From Rheum nobile (lineage: Eukaryota; Streptophyta; Magnoliopsida; Caryophyllales; Polygonaceae): a stretch of DNA of 64,000 nt. The stretch's first letter is position 1, and every line of letters begins with the position of its first letter. The stretch covers positions 5,580,001-5,644,000 of the forward strand of contig WOAB01000563.1 in assembly GCA_027886185.1 (NCBI GenBank), written 5' to 3'. Under the pieces are notes generated by a model. It worked only from the letters and a program-made list of their open reading frames with translations. It was not told the origin of the DNA and did no database searches. Shown one piece after another: positions 45,909-56,600 of the stretch. The position numbers and the translations under genes are program-made.

Positions 45909-46640
45909 CTAGGGCATGGGATTTAGGGTGTCACAGGATCCCAAAAAAGACAAAATGTGGTATGAACTCCCTATGTGCTACAAGCATGATAGGGTATGAA
46001 AATAATATGGTTTTAAAAACCCTAAATCTGAAACCCTACTTACCCTAGGGTTTTCTAGGGCATGGGATTTAGGGTGTCACAGGATCCCAAAAAAGACAAA
46101 ATGTGATATGAACTCCATATGTGCTACAAGCATGATAGGGTATGAAAATAATATGGTTTTGAAAACCCTAAATCTGAAACCCTACTTACCCTAGGATTTT
46201 CTAGGGCATGGGATTTAGGGTGTCACAGGACCCCAAAAAAGACAAAAAGTGGTATGAACTCCCTATGTGCTACAAGCATGATAGGGTATGAAAATAATAT
46301 GGTTTTGAAAACCCTAAATCCAAAACCCTACTTACCCTAGGGTTTTCTAGGGCATGGGATTTAGGGTGTCACAGGACCCCAAAAAAGACAAAATGTGGTA
46401 TGAACTCCCTATGTGCTACAAGCATGATAGGGTATGAAAATAATATGGTTTTGAAAATCCTAAATCTGAAACCCTACTTACCCTAGGATTTTCTAGGGCA
46501 TGGGATTTAGGGTGTCACAGGACCCCAAAAAAGACAAAAAGTGGTATGAGCAATGATTGTAATATGAAGTATCTTAGCTGGAAAATTAAGAGTCAATTCT
46601 AAACAAATATATATATTTTACTAAGAAGTTTTCTTTCTAT
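45909..46640. repeat. 146-bp tandem array in the loop of the foldback element
   Basis: The phrase CTAGGGCATGGG starts at 45,909, 46,055, 46,201, 46,347 and 46,493, each exactly 146 bp apart. Each unit also carries GGTGTCACAGGA, AAAAAAGACAAAA and CTACAAGCATGATAGGG. The final unit merges into the right arm, and the first is mirrored by the inner end of the left arm. No open reading frame runs through it. Confidence 0.9.
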
Positions 46641-47134
46641 AACCTCAAATTTTTAATACTTCAAGCTTGACCAGTGTCAGACTTACCCAATACTACATAC
46701 ATGAACAAAAAATGAATGCTTAAGATGTGCACAGCAATAAGCAGGGCGTATAAGCAATGATGTATTAAGCCTTGAAATGATCAAATGTCAGATAAAAAAG
46801 TACGCTAGCTTGAACCTTCATGGAGACAAAAAAAATCAGCTCATGTTCTCAAACCAGCATCCTCCATCCAGTTAGGACTAATTTCCTAACATTTTAACAT
46901 TGATAAAAAAAATAGAAGTTTTAGACATTTTTTTTACGTGATGTTAAAAAAAAAAAATATTTTTTTTTTTTTTTTTTTTTTATAAAAAAAAATACCACAC
47001 GTAACGTGTGGATTAAAAAAAAATTTTAAAATGTACCCCACGTTACGTGTGGAGCCACTCCACACGTAACGTGGCGACCCTATGCGCTGAAAGGCAATTT
47101 TGCCTATGCGCCGAATAGTAAGGCCCTAAAAATA

Positions 47135-47480
47135 AATTTACTTTATATTTAGGATAGATATACAGATTATTATTGTGATAACAATAATAATGAAAATGTA
47201 TTATTGTATTGTTTTGGATGAAAAGATAAACAATTTTATAATATTGAAAGCATTTATTGGGGATGGGTTGGGTGTTGACTGTTTATAACATGGGGATCGG
47301 AAGTCGTATAGGTGTGAACGATCATAAAAATTCTTAATGAAAAGTTAATGTATTAGTATTAATTGAATACTTAATGAGAATTAATTGTCTTAAATTAGAA
47401 AATTCCTATATGAATATAAATGGATATTGCCTCCAAGTCAGACCCTTCCAGACTCCCAGTAATTAGGAAGTTATAACGGA
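47135..47480. other. Intergenic AT-rich DNA
   Basis: I see no gene or repeat here beyond simple AT-rich sequence. Confidence 0.5.
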
Positions 47481-47484
47481 TGGG

Positions 47485-48590
47485 TAGAACTTATCATGTC
47501 ACTCGTATTGTCTTAAATAAGATTAGATGTTTTTTTAATTTGTCCTTTCATATTTCATATATATAGTCAACAACGGTTATAATTTTTTTTAATTATTAAT
47601 ATTCCATATATAATTGACATATTTTAAAATGATGCTATGTGGGATTCTTTTTAATTTTTGAAACATTATTTTTTAATGACTTAAGAACCTAAGTGGTACA
47701 TGTATGTTAGGTTAGATTAGATAATCAGTTATACTCGTGCATACACTTTTTCATAATATTTGTATAGTATAATAGGATTTTTGACGATGTTTTAATTTGT
47801 CCTTTCATATTTCATATATATAGTCGACAATAGTTATAAGATATTATTTATACTTAATTAATAATACTTCACATATATTTGACAAATTTTCAAATGATGC
47901 TATGTGAGATTCTTATTAATTTTTGAAATATTATTTTTTAATGGCTTAAGAACCTAAGTTGTACATGTAGGTTATGTTAGATTAGATAGTCGGTTATACA
48001 TTACTTGTGCATAAGCTTTTTCATAAATTTTTGTATAATATAATAGGATTTGGGTGTTGTTTTTTGAATTTGTCCTTTCATATTTCACATATATTGTCGA
48101 AAATGGTTATACAATGTTATTAACATTTGATTACTATTATTGCATATATATTTGACATATTTTCAAATGATGCTATGAGAGATTGTTTTTTAATTTTTGA
48201 AACATCATTTTTTAAATGGATTAAGAACCTCTGTTGTACATGTAGGTTAGATTTGATTAGATAGTCGGTTATACTCGTGCTAAGTTTTTTCATTATTTTT
48301 TGTATAATATAATAGGATTTGAATATTTTTTTAATTTATTCTTTCATATGTCATATATATAGTCGACAAAGGTAATATTATTTACATTTAATTATTACTA
48401 TTGCATATATTTTGATGAATTTTCAAATGATGCTATGTGAGATTTTATTTACTTTTTGAAACTTTAATTTTTTAATGGCTTAAGAACCTAAGTTGTACAT
48501 GAAGGTTAGGTTAGATTATAGAGTCTATTATATTCGTGCGTAATTTTTTTAATTATTTTTATATAATATAATTATGTTTTACATATATTA
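47485..48590. repeat. Tandem array of about four diverged 265-bp AT-rich units
   Basis: TGTCCTTTCATATTTCATATATA and its variants recur at 47,541, 47,799, 48,071 and about 48,339. Each is followed at similar distances by TTTTCAAATGATGCTATG, TTAAGAACCTAAG and GTTAGATTAGATA blocks. Unit length varies from 258 to 272 bp. It is non-coding and resembles a short satellite array. Confidence 0.8.
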
Positions 48591-49584
48591 ATTTTAAGAG
48601 TAATGTTTATTGTGATATACATAGATGTGGATAAGTTTGTTTTATTTTCTTCAAATTGTTAAATTTATAATTTACTATGTCATTAATTTAGTTGTTTTTA
48701 GCTTATATATTCTAACAAAATACCATCAAGATTTACAATTATAAAATGGTTTTATCATCAAAATATACAATTATAAATTGGTTTGAAAATTGTAAAGGTT
48801 GGAATTCTTAATTTCATAGATTTCACATATTTCCTTCTTTATCAAAAAATATTTGAGCTAAATATAACATTTATCAATACTTACTATGCTCTTAAATGGG
48901 GACATTTATTGTGACAAAAATGTCAACTTTAATAGTAGTATAGAAGATTTATATATCTAATATCAAGCAAATTTTAAAAGCTTCATAAATTAAAGATGAT
49001 GACACTAAAAAAATATAAATTCAATAAATTGTAATTTCTTATGTATAAATATAATATTTTTATAAAATGATCTAAATATAAAAAATAAAAATAATTTAAA
49101 TTCTAGAATTTTTTAAAATTTTGTTTTTATGATTTTGTTCATTATTTGATTTTTAGGATTTTAATCGCTAATGTAAAGTTATTTTTTAAAAATAATTGCT
49201 CAAAAGTCAAGTTCATGAATAAGAAATAAGGTGTTAGAATTTTCTATTTTATTTATATATGTATTTATCTTTTTTCAGACACGTCAGATATCATAATGCA
49301 CACATATTTGTTATTTTTGACAATATCTCAAAAAATGTAAAAACCCCTTCATAATCAACTTCTTTACAAAATTTTGGAAGCTATTTCACAAAATTTTGAA
49401 TATTACATGCCTGTCAATTGAAAATATATAACTAATTTTCTAAAAATATAATGAAGGTACATATATTAAGTTTTAAATATAACTCTTATATGATACTTGA
49501 AATTAAACAAAATATAAAAATTATTAATAAAAATTATGTTGAATAAAACATATTGTGAATCCTTGTGTAGCACTACACACATAT

Positions 49585-49615
<31 letters not shown>

Positions 49616-50247
49616 AAGTTGACATATTGTCATAATTAATGACCTCTCTTTTACATATTTTTCTCTATTTTACATTTAAGTCTATTTTACATAAAACCAA
49701 TTCTCTCTAATCTTCTATCTTAATAAATGCATTTAATTAATTTTTGTAAAAACCCTTTTTCAACCATTTATTTATCAATGCTCACATTTTAATATAATTT
49801 TTTTATCAATATATTTTTAAAAGATGAGTTGGAAACCAACAAATATCCTTCAACATACATGTAAAATGAGGAGAACAAAAATCAAAATAATTCAACACTT
49901 TGGTTTTGTATTAGCTCAAAGTATCCACTTGAAATAACACATAAATAATGAATGTTTAACTACTTTTATATAAATTTGATATGAGATATAATTATACAAC
50001 TTTTGTTATAAAGTTCACAAAGTGATTTTGTTTCATCCCAAATTACATTAATATCATAGTAATTAGTAAAGTATAATGGAATACCTTATATAATTCATTT
50101 CGCTATTTAAAAACCGATCATAAATTTGATGCATAAATTGTATAAAGTATACTAATGTATTATAAATATAAACTAATCTAATTATAAATAAAATTTCATT
50201 AAACATGTAACGGACCCGAGCGTAGTATGGGCACACATGTAACTAGT
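48591..50247. repeat. Second, longer relative of the NLR-intron Helitron-like element
   Basis: Blocks at about 48,960-49,240 match 39,200-39,530, and blocks at about 49,960-50,247 match 39,560-39,846, including the end ATGTAACTAGTTA. The CCGAGCGTAGTATGGGCAC just before that end could be a degraded hairpin. About 700 bp between the blocks, including a (TATC)n and (TA)n microsatellite at 49,590-49,617, is absent from the intron copy and may be an insertion. The left end is not defined. Confidence 0.45.
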
Positions 50248-50523
50248 TAGTATAAATATAGTAGATTTGAGAATAATAAATGACTGAGTTTTTACTGCAA
50301 TTATGATTCTTGTTGGAAGTTAATGCACTCTACCTAGTACTCCATTATATAGAAAAATATCAATATCATACGAATTTTCCATGATGGTAACACTATTAAA
50401 TTGAGTGGTGTCGGTTTGCCAAAATCTCTTTCACTTGGGGTCCAATGTCGACAAGGATTAAACAACGCACCCTCTAGGAAACTCTTGCTTTACTCTTAAA
50501 ATATTGTAATACGTATGAAATTA
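50248..50523. other. Short intergenic stretch
   Basis: I see no feature I can support. Confidence 0.5.
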
Positions 50524-50834
50524 GGGTCCGTTTGGTTTGAATTATAAAAATAGTAACAAAAAAGAAATGAATTTAGTCTATTTTATTGTCATTATTAATT
50601 GATTATAATAGTAAAATTATTTTCTTTCTACCTTCTTTTGGCACTATGATGGAGTTTTGTTTCTCCAATACTATGTTGGATTTTAAAATAATGAAATCAT
50701 TTTCTTTCTCCATTATCTTGCCACATAAATTTTAGAGCTCCGATAAGATGAAAATTTTGATCAATGTATCATGATGTCAATAGTGATTAGATTCGTTTCC
50801 TTTCCGTTACCATTTTCATAAGTTAAATACCCCC
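50524..50834. mobile_element. MITE candidate (PIF/Harbinger-like)
   Basis: The left end GGGTCCGTTTGGTTTG and the right end, read inverted, GGGGGTATTTAACTT lie between TTA trinucleotides (50,521-50,523 and 50,835-50,837), the usual Harbinger target duplication. The subterminal 40 bp are inverted and about 70 percent alike (a GTTACTATTTTTATAA type block). Length is 311 bp with no coding capacity. Confidence 0.45.
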
Positions 50835-50883
50835 TTATCATGATGTCAATAGTGACTAGATTAGTCATACTCCAATACCCCCC

Positions 50884-51644
50884 TTAAGCTAGTGGGTAAG
50901 AAGGATTGATCATACCCAACTTGGAGAGAATGCGATTTTGTTGATGAGAATGCAAAATCTCTGTCAAGATGTCAATTAGTTGGTTTTGTGTGGCAATGAA
51001 ACAAAGATTGATCAAGTTTTTAAGTACCTTGTCTCTGGTGAAATGAACATGTATTTCAATGTGTTTGGTGTGTTTATAAAGCACTGGGTTTCGAGCAATC
51101 TGTATGGTTGAGCTATTGTTACATTTAGTTGAATAGGCTTCAAAATATCAATGCCCAAATCATGTAGAAGACGAATCAACCTAGTGACCTCTGTAGAAGC
51201 ATGACCCATTGCTCGATACTTTGCTTCAAAAGAGATGCATAATACCGTGCCTTGTTTCTTGGATTTCCAGTTGATGGGAAAATCACCAAGGCGAATGAGG
51301 AATCCACTCACAGACCGCCTGCTAATGGGACACAATGTCGTTTTTGAGTCAGAGTAAGTAGTCAGTTTTGGTTTGTCAAAACCATGAAGCAATATGCCTT
51401 GGCAAATAGTTCCATGAGGTACTTGATGGTGTGATGTAAGGCTTAAAGATGAGGTAAATGATGTTGCTGCATAAACTGGCTTGATGTCTGAACAACAAGG
51501 CAAAAATCAAGACAAGTGTGAGTGAGAAAATTGAGTTTACCCACCAACTTTTTGTAGGTGAAAACATCCTCAAACAATGGGCCATCTTCACTGGTGAGCT
51601 TGAAACCAATCGAGAGTGGAGTATATACAAACTTGGAAGAAGGG
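50884..51644 (-). pseudogene. Copia RNase H fragment (element G)
   Basis: The minus-strand readings, in at least three frames, match the end of a Copia polyprotein: a degraded KSWWVN and FALLFRHQ segment of RT, then RNase H with TTYSDSKTT, RRSVSGFLI, NWKSKKQGT, FEAKYRAM and TKHIEIHVHFTRDKV. The final part contains the usual SKLGMINP near the stop. Acidic residues of RNase H are partly lost. It is cut off at 51,645 by a fragment of a B-type LTR. It belongs to a different Copia family from A and B. Confidence 0.72.
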
Positions 51645-51707
51645 TGTTGAATTCCTTAGGTTTTGATGATAACAAACATTCAATTAATCTGGGTACTAAG
51701 TGTTTCA
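51645..51707 (+). repeat. First 63 bp of a B-type LTR
   Basis: TGTTGAATTCCTTAGG and the next 47 bases match the start of the B LTR with a few changes. At GTTTCA the sequence switches to the LTR of element F. The shared CA at the junction is a two-base microhomology. Confidence 0.85.
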
Positions 51708-53632
51708 AGAAATTTGGAAAATGATGTAACGACAACGAGCCCGCTTCAGGAAGCGCCAACACCCCACGGGGAAAGGGTACTGTTTGGCAATCTGGACCAG
51801 GTGGTCAAGCTCTAGTGCAGACTCATCTCCATCATCCTCCAAAAAGACAGAATTGTCTGAGAAGGGTAGTCGACGCACGGGTTTTCTCAGCACCCAAACC
51901 TTGGCGCCTCCTAGTCCCGAGTGCGAAGACGAAGACATAGAATTAGGGGAACCAGGGATTTCCTTTCTCCCTGAAGGAGAAGATTCCTCGCGAAGCCCTT
52001 CTTCACGTATTCTCTCTGGATCGTATCGTGAAGAACGATCGTGCTTAGCTTTATATCGGGCCTCAGGCAAAACCAGTCGCCTCCGCGAAGGAGGACCTGG
52101 GGTAACCAATTCTGTAGCCTCAGAAGACCCCTCTGGCGGGGTACGCCGACTCTGTTCGCTATAGGACAAAATTTGATGTTTGTGATTCATAACTAAAAGG
52201 TTCTCGGACATAGGGAGTTGAATAAAAGAGAAGGGGTACCAAATTTTTAGAGAATCAGAGGGGAACCGACAATCACCCAAAAGTAAAGGTAGGGCTCATG
52301 ATGGCAGCGAAAGCGATTAATCCTATCCGAAGAGCGGAAGAAAAACTCCCTGAAAACGCATCTCAAAGATGTAAAGCACACAACTTGCAAAGAAACAGAG
52401 CAAAGAGTAGAGCCCTGATCGCCGGAAAAGAGCAACCTTTAACCTCACAGTCACAACAACCCTAGCAATCTCTCATCGTCATCACGGAAGTAAAAAAAGG
52501 ATACGAGGAAAAAACCACAAAGATAAAGAGATTGTAAACCTTACCTGACGCGGCGTAAGAACCACCCGAAATGCGAGAATACTGAGACTCGGCCACCGAA
52601 AAGTCCACAATGGAAGGAAGGGAACGAAAAAGGAGAAGAAGAAAGAAATGTCAAGCAGAAAGAAACCTAAGAAAAGATAGCTTTTATAGGAGGGGGAAGT
52701 TAAAAAGGCGCCCAAGGAGACACGTGGTGCAATCCGAGAAAGCCACTTGTTGACCCGGGAAAGCTCGACAGAGAGAGGAGAATTTTTGAAATTCAAAAAA
52801 AACACGCCTCAACAAGAGATACAGAAGAAATAACTTGGGATAACTTCACGGAGAAATTCCCATCTAAAGGACAACCTTGCTAAAAATTCATTCCAGGGTA
52901 ATCCACAGTTCCAAGTCTTCACTCATATTTCGCGAAAGACTTGGGAGGCTGGCTGTGGGAGGCGAATTTCTCCTTAGCGGAAGACTCCCTATGCGGAGAA
53001 AGAGTCATCTACCAGAATTCTGTTATGGAGAGAGAATACATCTAACAGGGAAATAAGCTCCTAGAAACGGTTATACTCACTCCAATTAAACTATGACACC
53101 TGGTGAGCTCTTAGTGGTTGATGTCCTCTATAAGTATCTTTCCAAACCTTGAGCTCGAAGGAGGCAATTCTAGGCATTTGCTAGTGGAAATAGAGAGAGT
53201 TTGGTACTCCATCAGTGTTCTTGCTCCTAGAGTCTTTTCATCTGCTTTTCAGAAGAGCTTTTGGGGGTTTCCCTGAGTTTGATTTTATTTCTCTTCTCCT
53301 TTTCCTCTTCATCTTTCAAATACATTTCCCTGAATCCAATACTGACTTGGGCGTCGGAGGGTGTTCTCCCGGAGAAGCTCTCTCCGGGTTTTCAGGTCGT
53401 CGAAGAAGCAGGTTTTCCGAGTGGAGTCGAAGATCTTCGGGAGCAAAGCAGGTCACATCTGGAAGTTGAGCGAAGAGGAAGGTTATCAGGCTTTTCTGAA
53501 GAGGTCCACGAACTGGAAGCAGGAGAAGAATCTGTCGAGGATCTCCCACAAACAAACAAATCCTCAGCAAAACCGGGTCGAGGGTGTGTTGACCCTCGAC
53601 ATCTTCACGAAGGGTTAAACCGGGTTTCAACA
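51707..53632 (+). repeat. 5' LTR of element F (left-truncated)
   Basis: The sequence matches 62,722-64,000 almost base for base as far as the window allows, and ends GGTTTCAACA before the primer site. At least 1,926 bp remain. A TATA-like CTATAAGTA lies at about 53,128-53,136. The true left end is missing because of the junction at 51,707, so the full LTR length is unknown. The antisense frame start (ATG at 52,190, minus strand) is included. Confidence 0.8.
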
Positions 53633-53633
53633 C

Positions 53634-53651
53634 TGGCGCCGACCGTGGGGA
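53634..53651 (+). other. Primer binding site of element F
   Basis: TGGCGCCGACCGTGGGGA starts one base after the LTR. This form is common in Tat-like plant gypsy elements. Confidence 0.8.
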
Positions 53652-53677
53652 GGTCCTCGCGCAGCTAAGTCAGAAAA

Positions 53678-56600
53678 ATGAACTTCACGATGAACAAGAG
53701 CCCGACGATGGTAGCAGAAGGAGATATGTCACTCCAAGCAACATCCAAAGAAGATACCCGCGAAGTGATTGTCAACGACGAAGAATGGGAGCAATTTCGC
53801 CTTTTCCGCCAATGGCATAAGACCAGTCAGGAGCTCCCCGCGAAGGAGACAACATTGCCACCGCACCAGACAAGACAAATGTACCCTGAGCCGTATGGTC
53901 CAAGATACCCACGCGGAGAACATGGCGAATGTTACCAGGCAGATCGCGCCTCCGCCGCCCGTGAAAGTCTGCAGTACTCTACATGTAGAGATACTTATGG
54001 AGGAAAGCATCTGGAGTATAAGCCACAATACTACCCAGAGTACGCTGCTCCGGGGATACCACTAGAATTGTTCGGCTCTACAGCCTTTGCAGACCATATA
54101 GTCCTGGCACCTCCCCCAGCAGATTTCAAGATTCCTACGTTCAAGGAGTACGCGGGAGATGAAGATCCCAGGGATCATTTGTCGAGGTATCAGTACCTCA
54201 TGCTCGCGAGCAAGGCGGATGAGGCGACAATGTGCAAGTGTTTTCCCAACACCCTATCAGGACCAGCTTTAACGTGGATGATTAGTTTACCGGCCAAGAG
54301 CATTGAAGGTTTTCAGTAGTTGGCAGATTCCTTCATGGCTCACTTCGGATGCTCCCAGAGAAGGAGGTTGAGCATGCAAGAGGTACTAAACGTGAGGCAG
54401 AAAGATGGAGAATCCCTCGCATCCTTCGTGAAGAGATTCACGACGGAAGCGGTCCAAGCCCATGATTTCGATGAAAAAGTCGCACGTATGGCCTTCATCC
54501 AGGGGCTCAAGAATGGACCATTCAAACTGAGTGTCTGCAAAAAGCCACCTAACTCGTATACCAAGTTACTGGAGAAGGCAAATCAGCATATAATGGCAGA
54601 AGAACTGGCCCGCGGAAGCACAGTCGCAGTTAACCCATCGGCAAGTAACGGGAGAAGAAATGAGCCAGCAAGAAGGGACACAGGCTCGTGGGAGCCGCGT
54701 AGGCATCAGACAGGAGAGCGAGGGAAGGCACCAGATAAGCCTCTAATCGCGATTGAGATGAACCATCGAGAGCAGACCCCCTCCAACGCTCAGAGACATC
54801 CTACTTCGCGAACCAATATGCCACCTCCTCAAGCTCGGCCGCGGAAGAAGTTTTGTGTATACCATCAGTCCACAGCCCATGACGAGCGAGAATGCCAACG
54901 ACATGGTCCTCTGCGAACGAAAACCACGTCTCGTGCGGGATCAATCCCACCAAGGCAGACGCCCAGACGTCCGGCACCTTATCCGCTAGTTGAGCAGAAT
55001 TTTCCCCGCCCGGACGGGCAGGTAGGAACTATCTCCGGAGGACATACGCCAAAAGGACCTAGAAAGCGGGAGATGAGAAGGATAACCAACGCTCCGCCCC
55101 CAATCGGGAAGCCCGTTATGAGTATTTCGAATCCTACGCGAGAGGAACAGAAGATGACTTTCAGTTCAGAAGACCTGGCAGATTCATGCATACCCAGTAC
55201 TGATCCGCTTGTGCTCCATGTGCAGATGGGAACCAAGATTGTCAAGAGGGTAATGGTGGATACATGAAGCTCGGCTGACATACTGCATTGGGAAGCTTTT
55301 CAGAGAATGGGGCTTGATCCAACAAGTTTAACGCCCACCGATTGCACACTAGTAGGCTTCGCGGGAGAACGGGTAAAGCCCATTGGGGTGATAATCCTTT
55401 ATTTGATACTCGGGGATGAAGGAGGTCCACGCAGGTCTGAAAAGGTGGAATTCTTGGTCCTCCAGTCCCCATCCGCGTACAACGCTATCTTGGGGAGGAT
55501 TTCACTATGCAAGTTCCAAGTAGTGGTGTCGATCTACCATTTCGCTCTGAAGTTCCCAACTAAGGCAGGTGTGGGAATAGCCAAAGGGCAGCACACCGAA
55601 AGTCGAACCTGTTACCTAGCAGCACTAGAGGGTAAAAGCCTGCCCGTCTTAAGCTTGGAGGGAGGAACAGGGTTGCCCGCGCGTCAGGAGTTGGGAGAGC
55701 TTGAGTTGGAGGTCCGAAGTCGGATGGAAGCCACAGTCTCAGAAGGAGAGAAACAGTCCGTGACCCCGTTCGTCTGCAAGGAAGAGCAGTTATACGTAGG
55801 GAAGGCCATGAGAGCAGATACGCTAGAAGAAATCGTCGAACTATTGAGAGTCTCAAGAGACGTATTCGCGTGGACATCCAGAGACATAAAGGGGATCCCA
55901 GGGTCCCTAATGACACATTCATTGAATACAAGTCCGGACATCAAGCCAAAAATACAGAGAAAGAGAAAGCAGGCTGGAGATAGAGCCCAAGGGGCCAGGG
56001 AAGAAGTGGAAAAGTTACTAAAGGCCAATTTCATCCGTGAAGTCAAGTACCCTCAGTGGCTCGCGAACGTCGTCATGGTAAGAAAGGCCAATGGCAAATG
56101 GAGAATGTGCGTCGACTTTATCGATTTGAACAAAGCCTGCCCTAAAGACAGTTACCCGCTGCCTTCAATTGACCAACTAGTGGATTTGACGGCGGGTCAC
56201 GAAGCTCTAAGCTTCCTTGACGCATACTCGGGGTACAATCAGGTCAAGATAAACCCAGCCGACGAAGAGAAAACAGCCTTCACTACGGAACGAGGAACAT
56301 TCTGCTACACTGTCATGCCCTTTGGGCTTAAGAACGCCGGGGCTACGTTCCAGAGATTGATAGACTTAATATTCAGGGATCAGATCGGCTTGTCTGTAGA
56401 AGCCTACGTGGACGACATAGTTGTCAAAAGCAAGAAAGAGTCAGAGCATGTCGAAGACCTCCGCGAAGTATTTGCTACGTTGCGCAAACATGGGATGAGC
56501 CTCAACCCTGAGAAGTGTGTGTTTGGTGTCAAGGCAGGAAAATTCCTTGGCTTCATGATTAGTTCGCGAGGAATAGATGTTAACCCTGATAAAGTTGAAG

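Larger units (their letters stand above)
45197..47126. mobile_element. Large foldback element with arms of more than 600 bp
   Basis: The left arm (about 45,197-45,868) and the right arm (about 46,513-47,126) are reverse complements; the 385 bp inner portion (45,480-45,866 against 46,515-46,900) shows only about ten differences. The outer ends read TTACTTTTCGGCGCATAGGC on the left and GCCTATGCGCCGAATAGTAA on the right. An eight-base TAAAAATA flanks both sides (45,189-45,196 and 47,127-47,134), a possible target duplication. A long A/T homopolymer sits at matching positions in each arm. No transposase is encoded. It could be a non-autonomous hAT- or Mutator-like foldback element; the family is not recognised. 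Confidence 0.75.

Noticed and set aside
45890..46510. Telomere-like CCCTAAA motifs in the foldback loop
   Set aside because: They are single copies inside the 146-bp unit and do not form a run of the telomere heptamer.
45254..46640. Regular repeats with constant spacing suggesting a CRISPR-like array
   Set aside because: The units are directly adjacent tandem copies without unique spacers, in plant nuclear DNA. They are ordinary tandem repeats.
52482..53668. Open frames in the F LTR and leader
   Set aside because: Low-complexity hydrophobic or Glu-rich readings in overlapping frames. The region is LTR up to 53,632 and untranslated leader after it.
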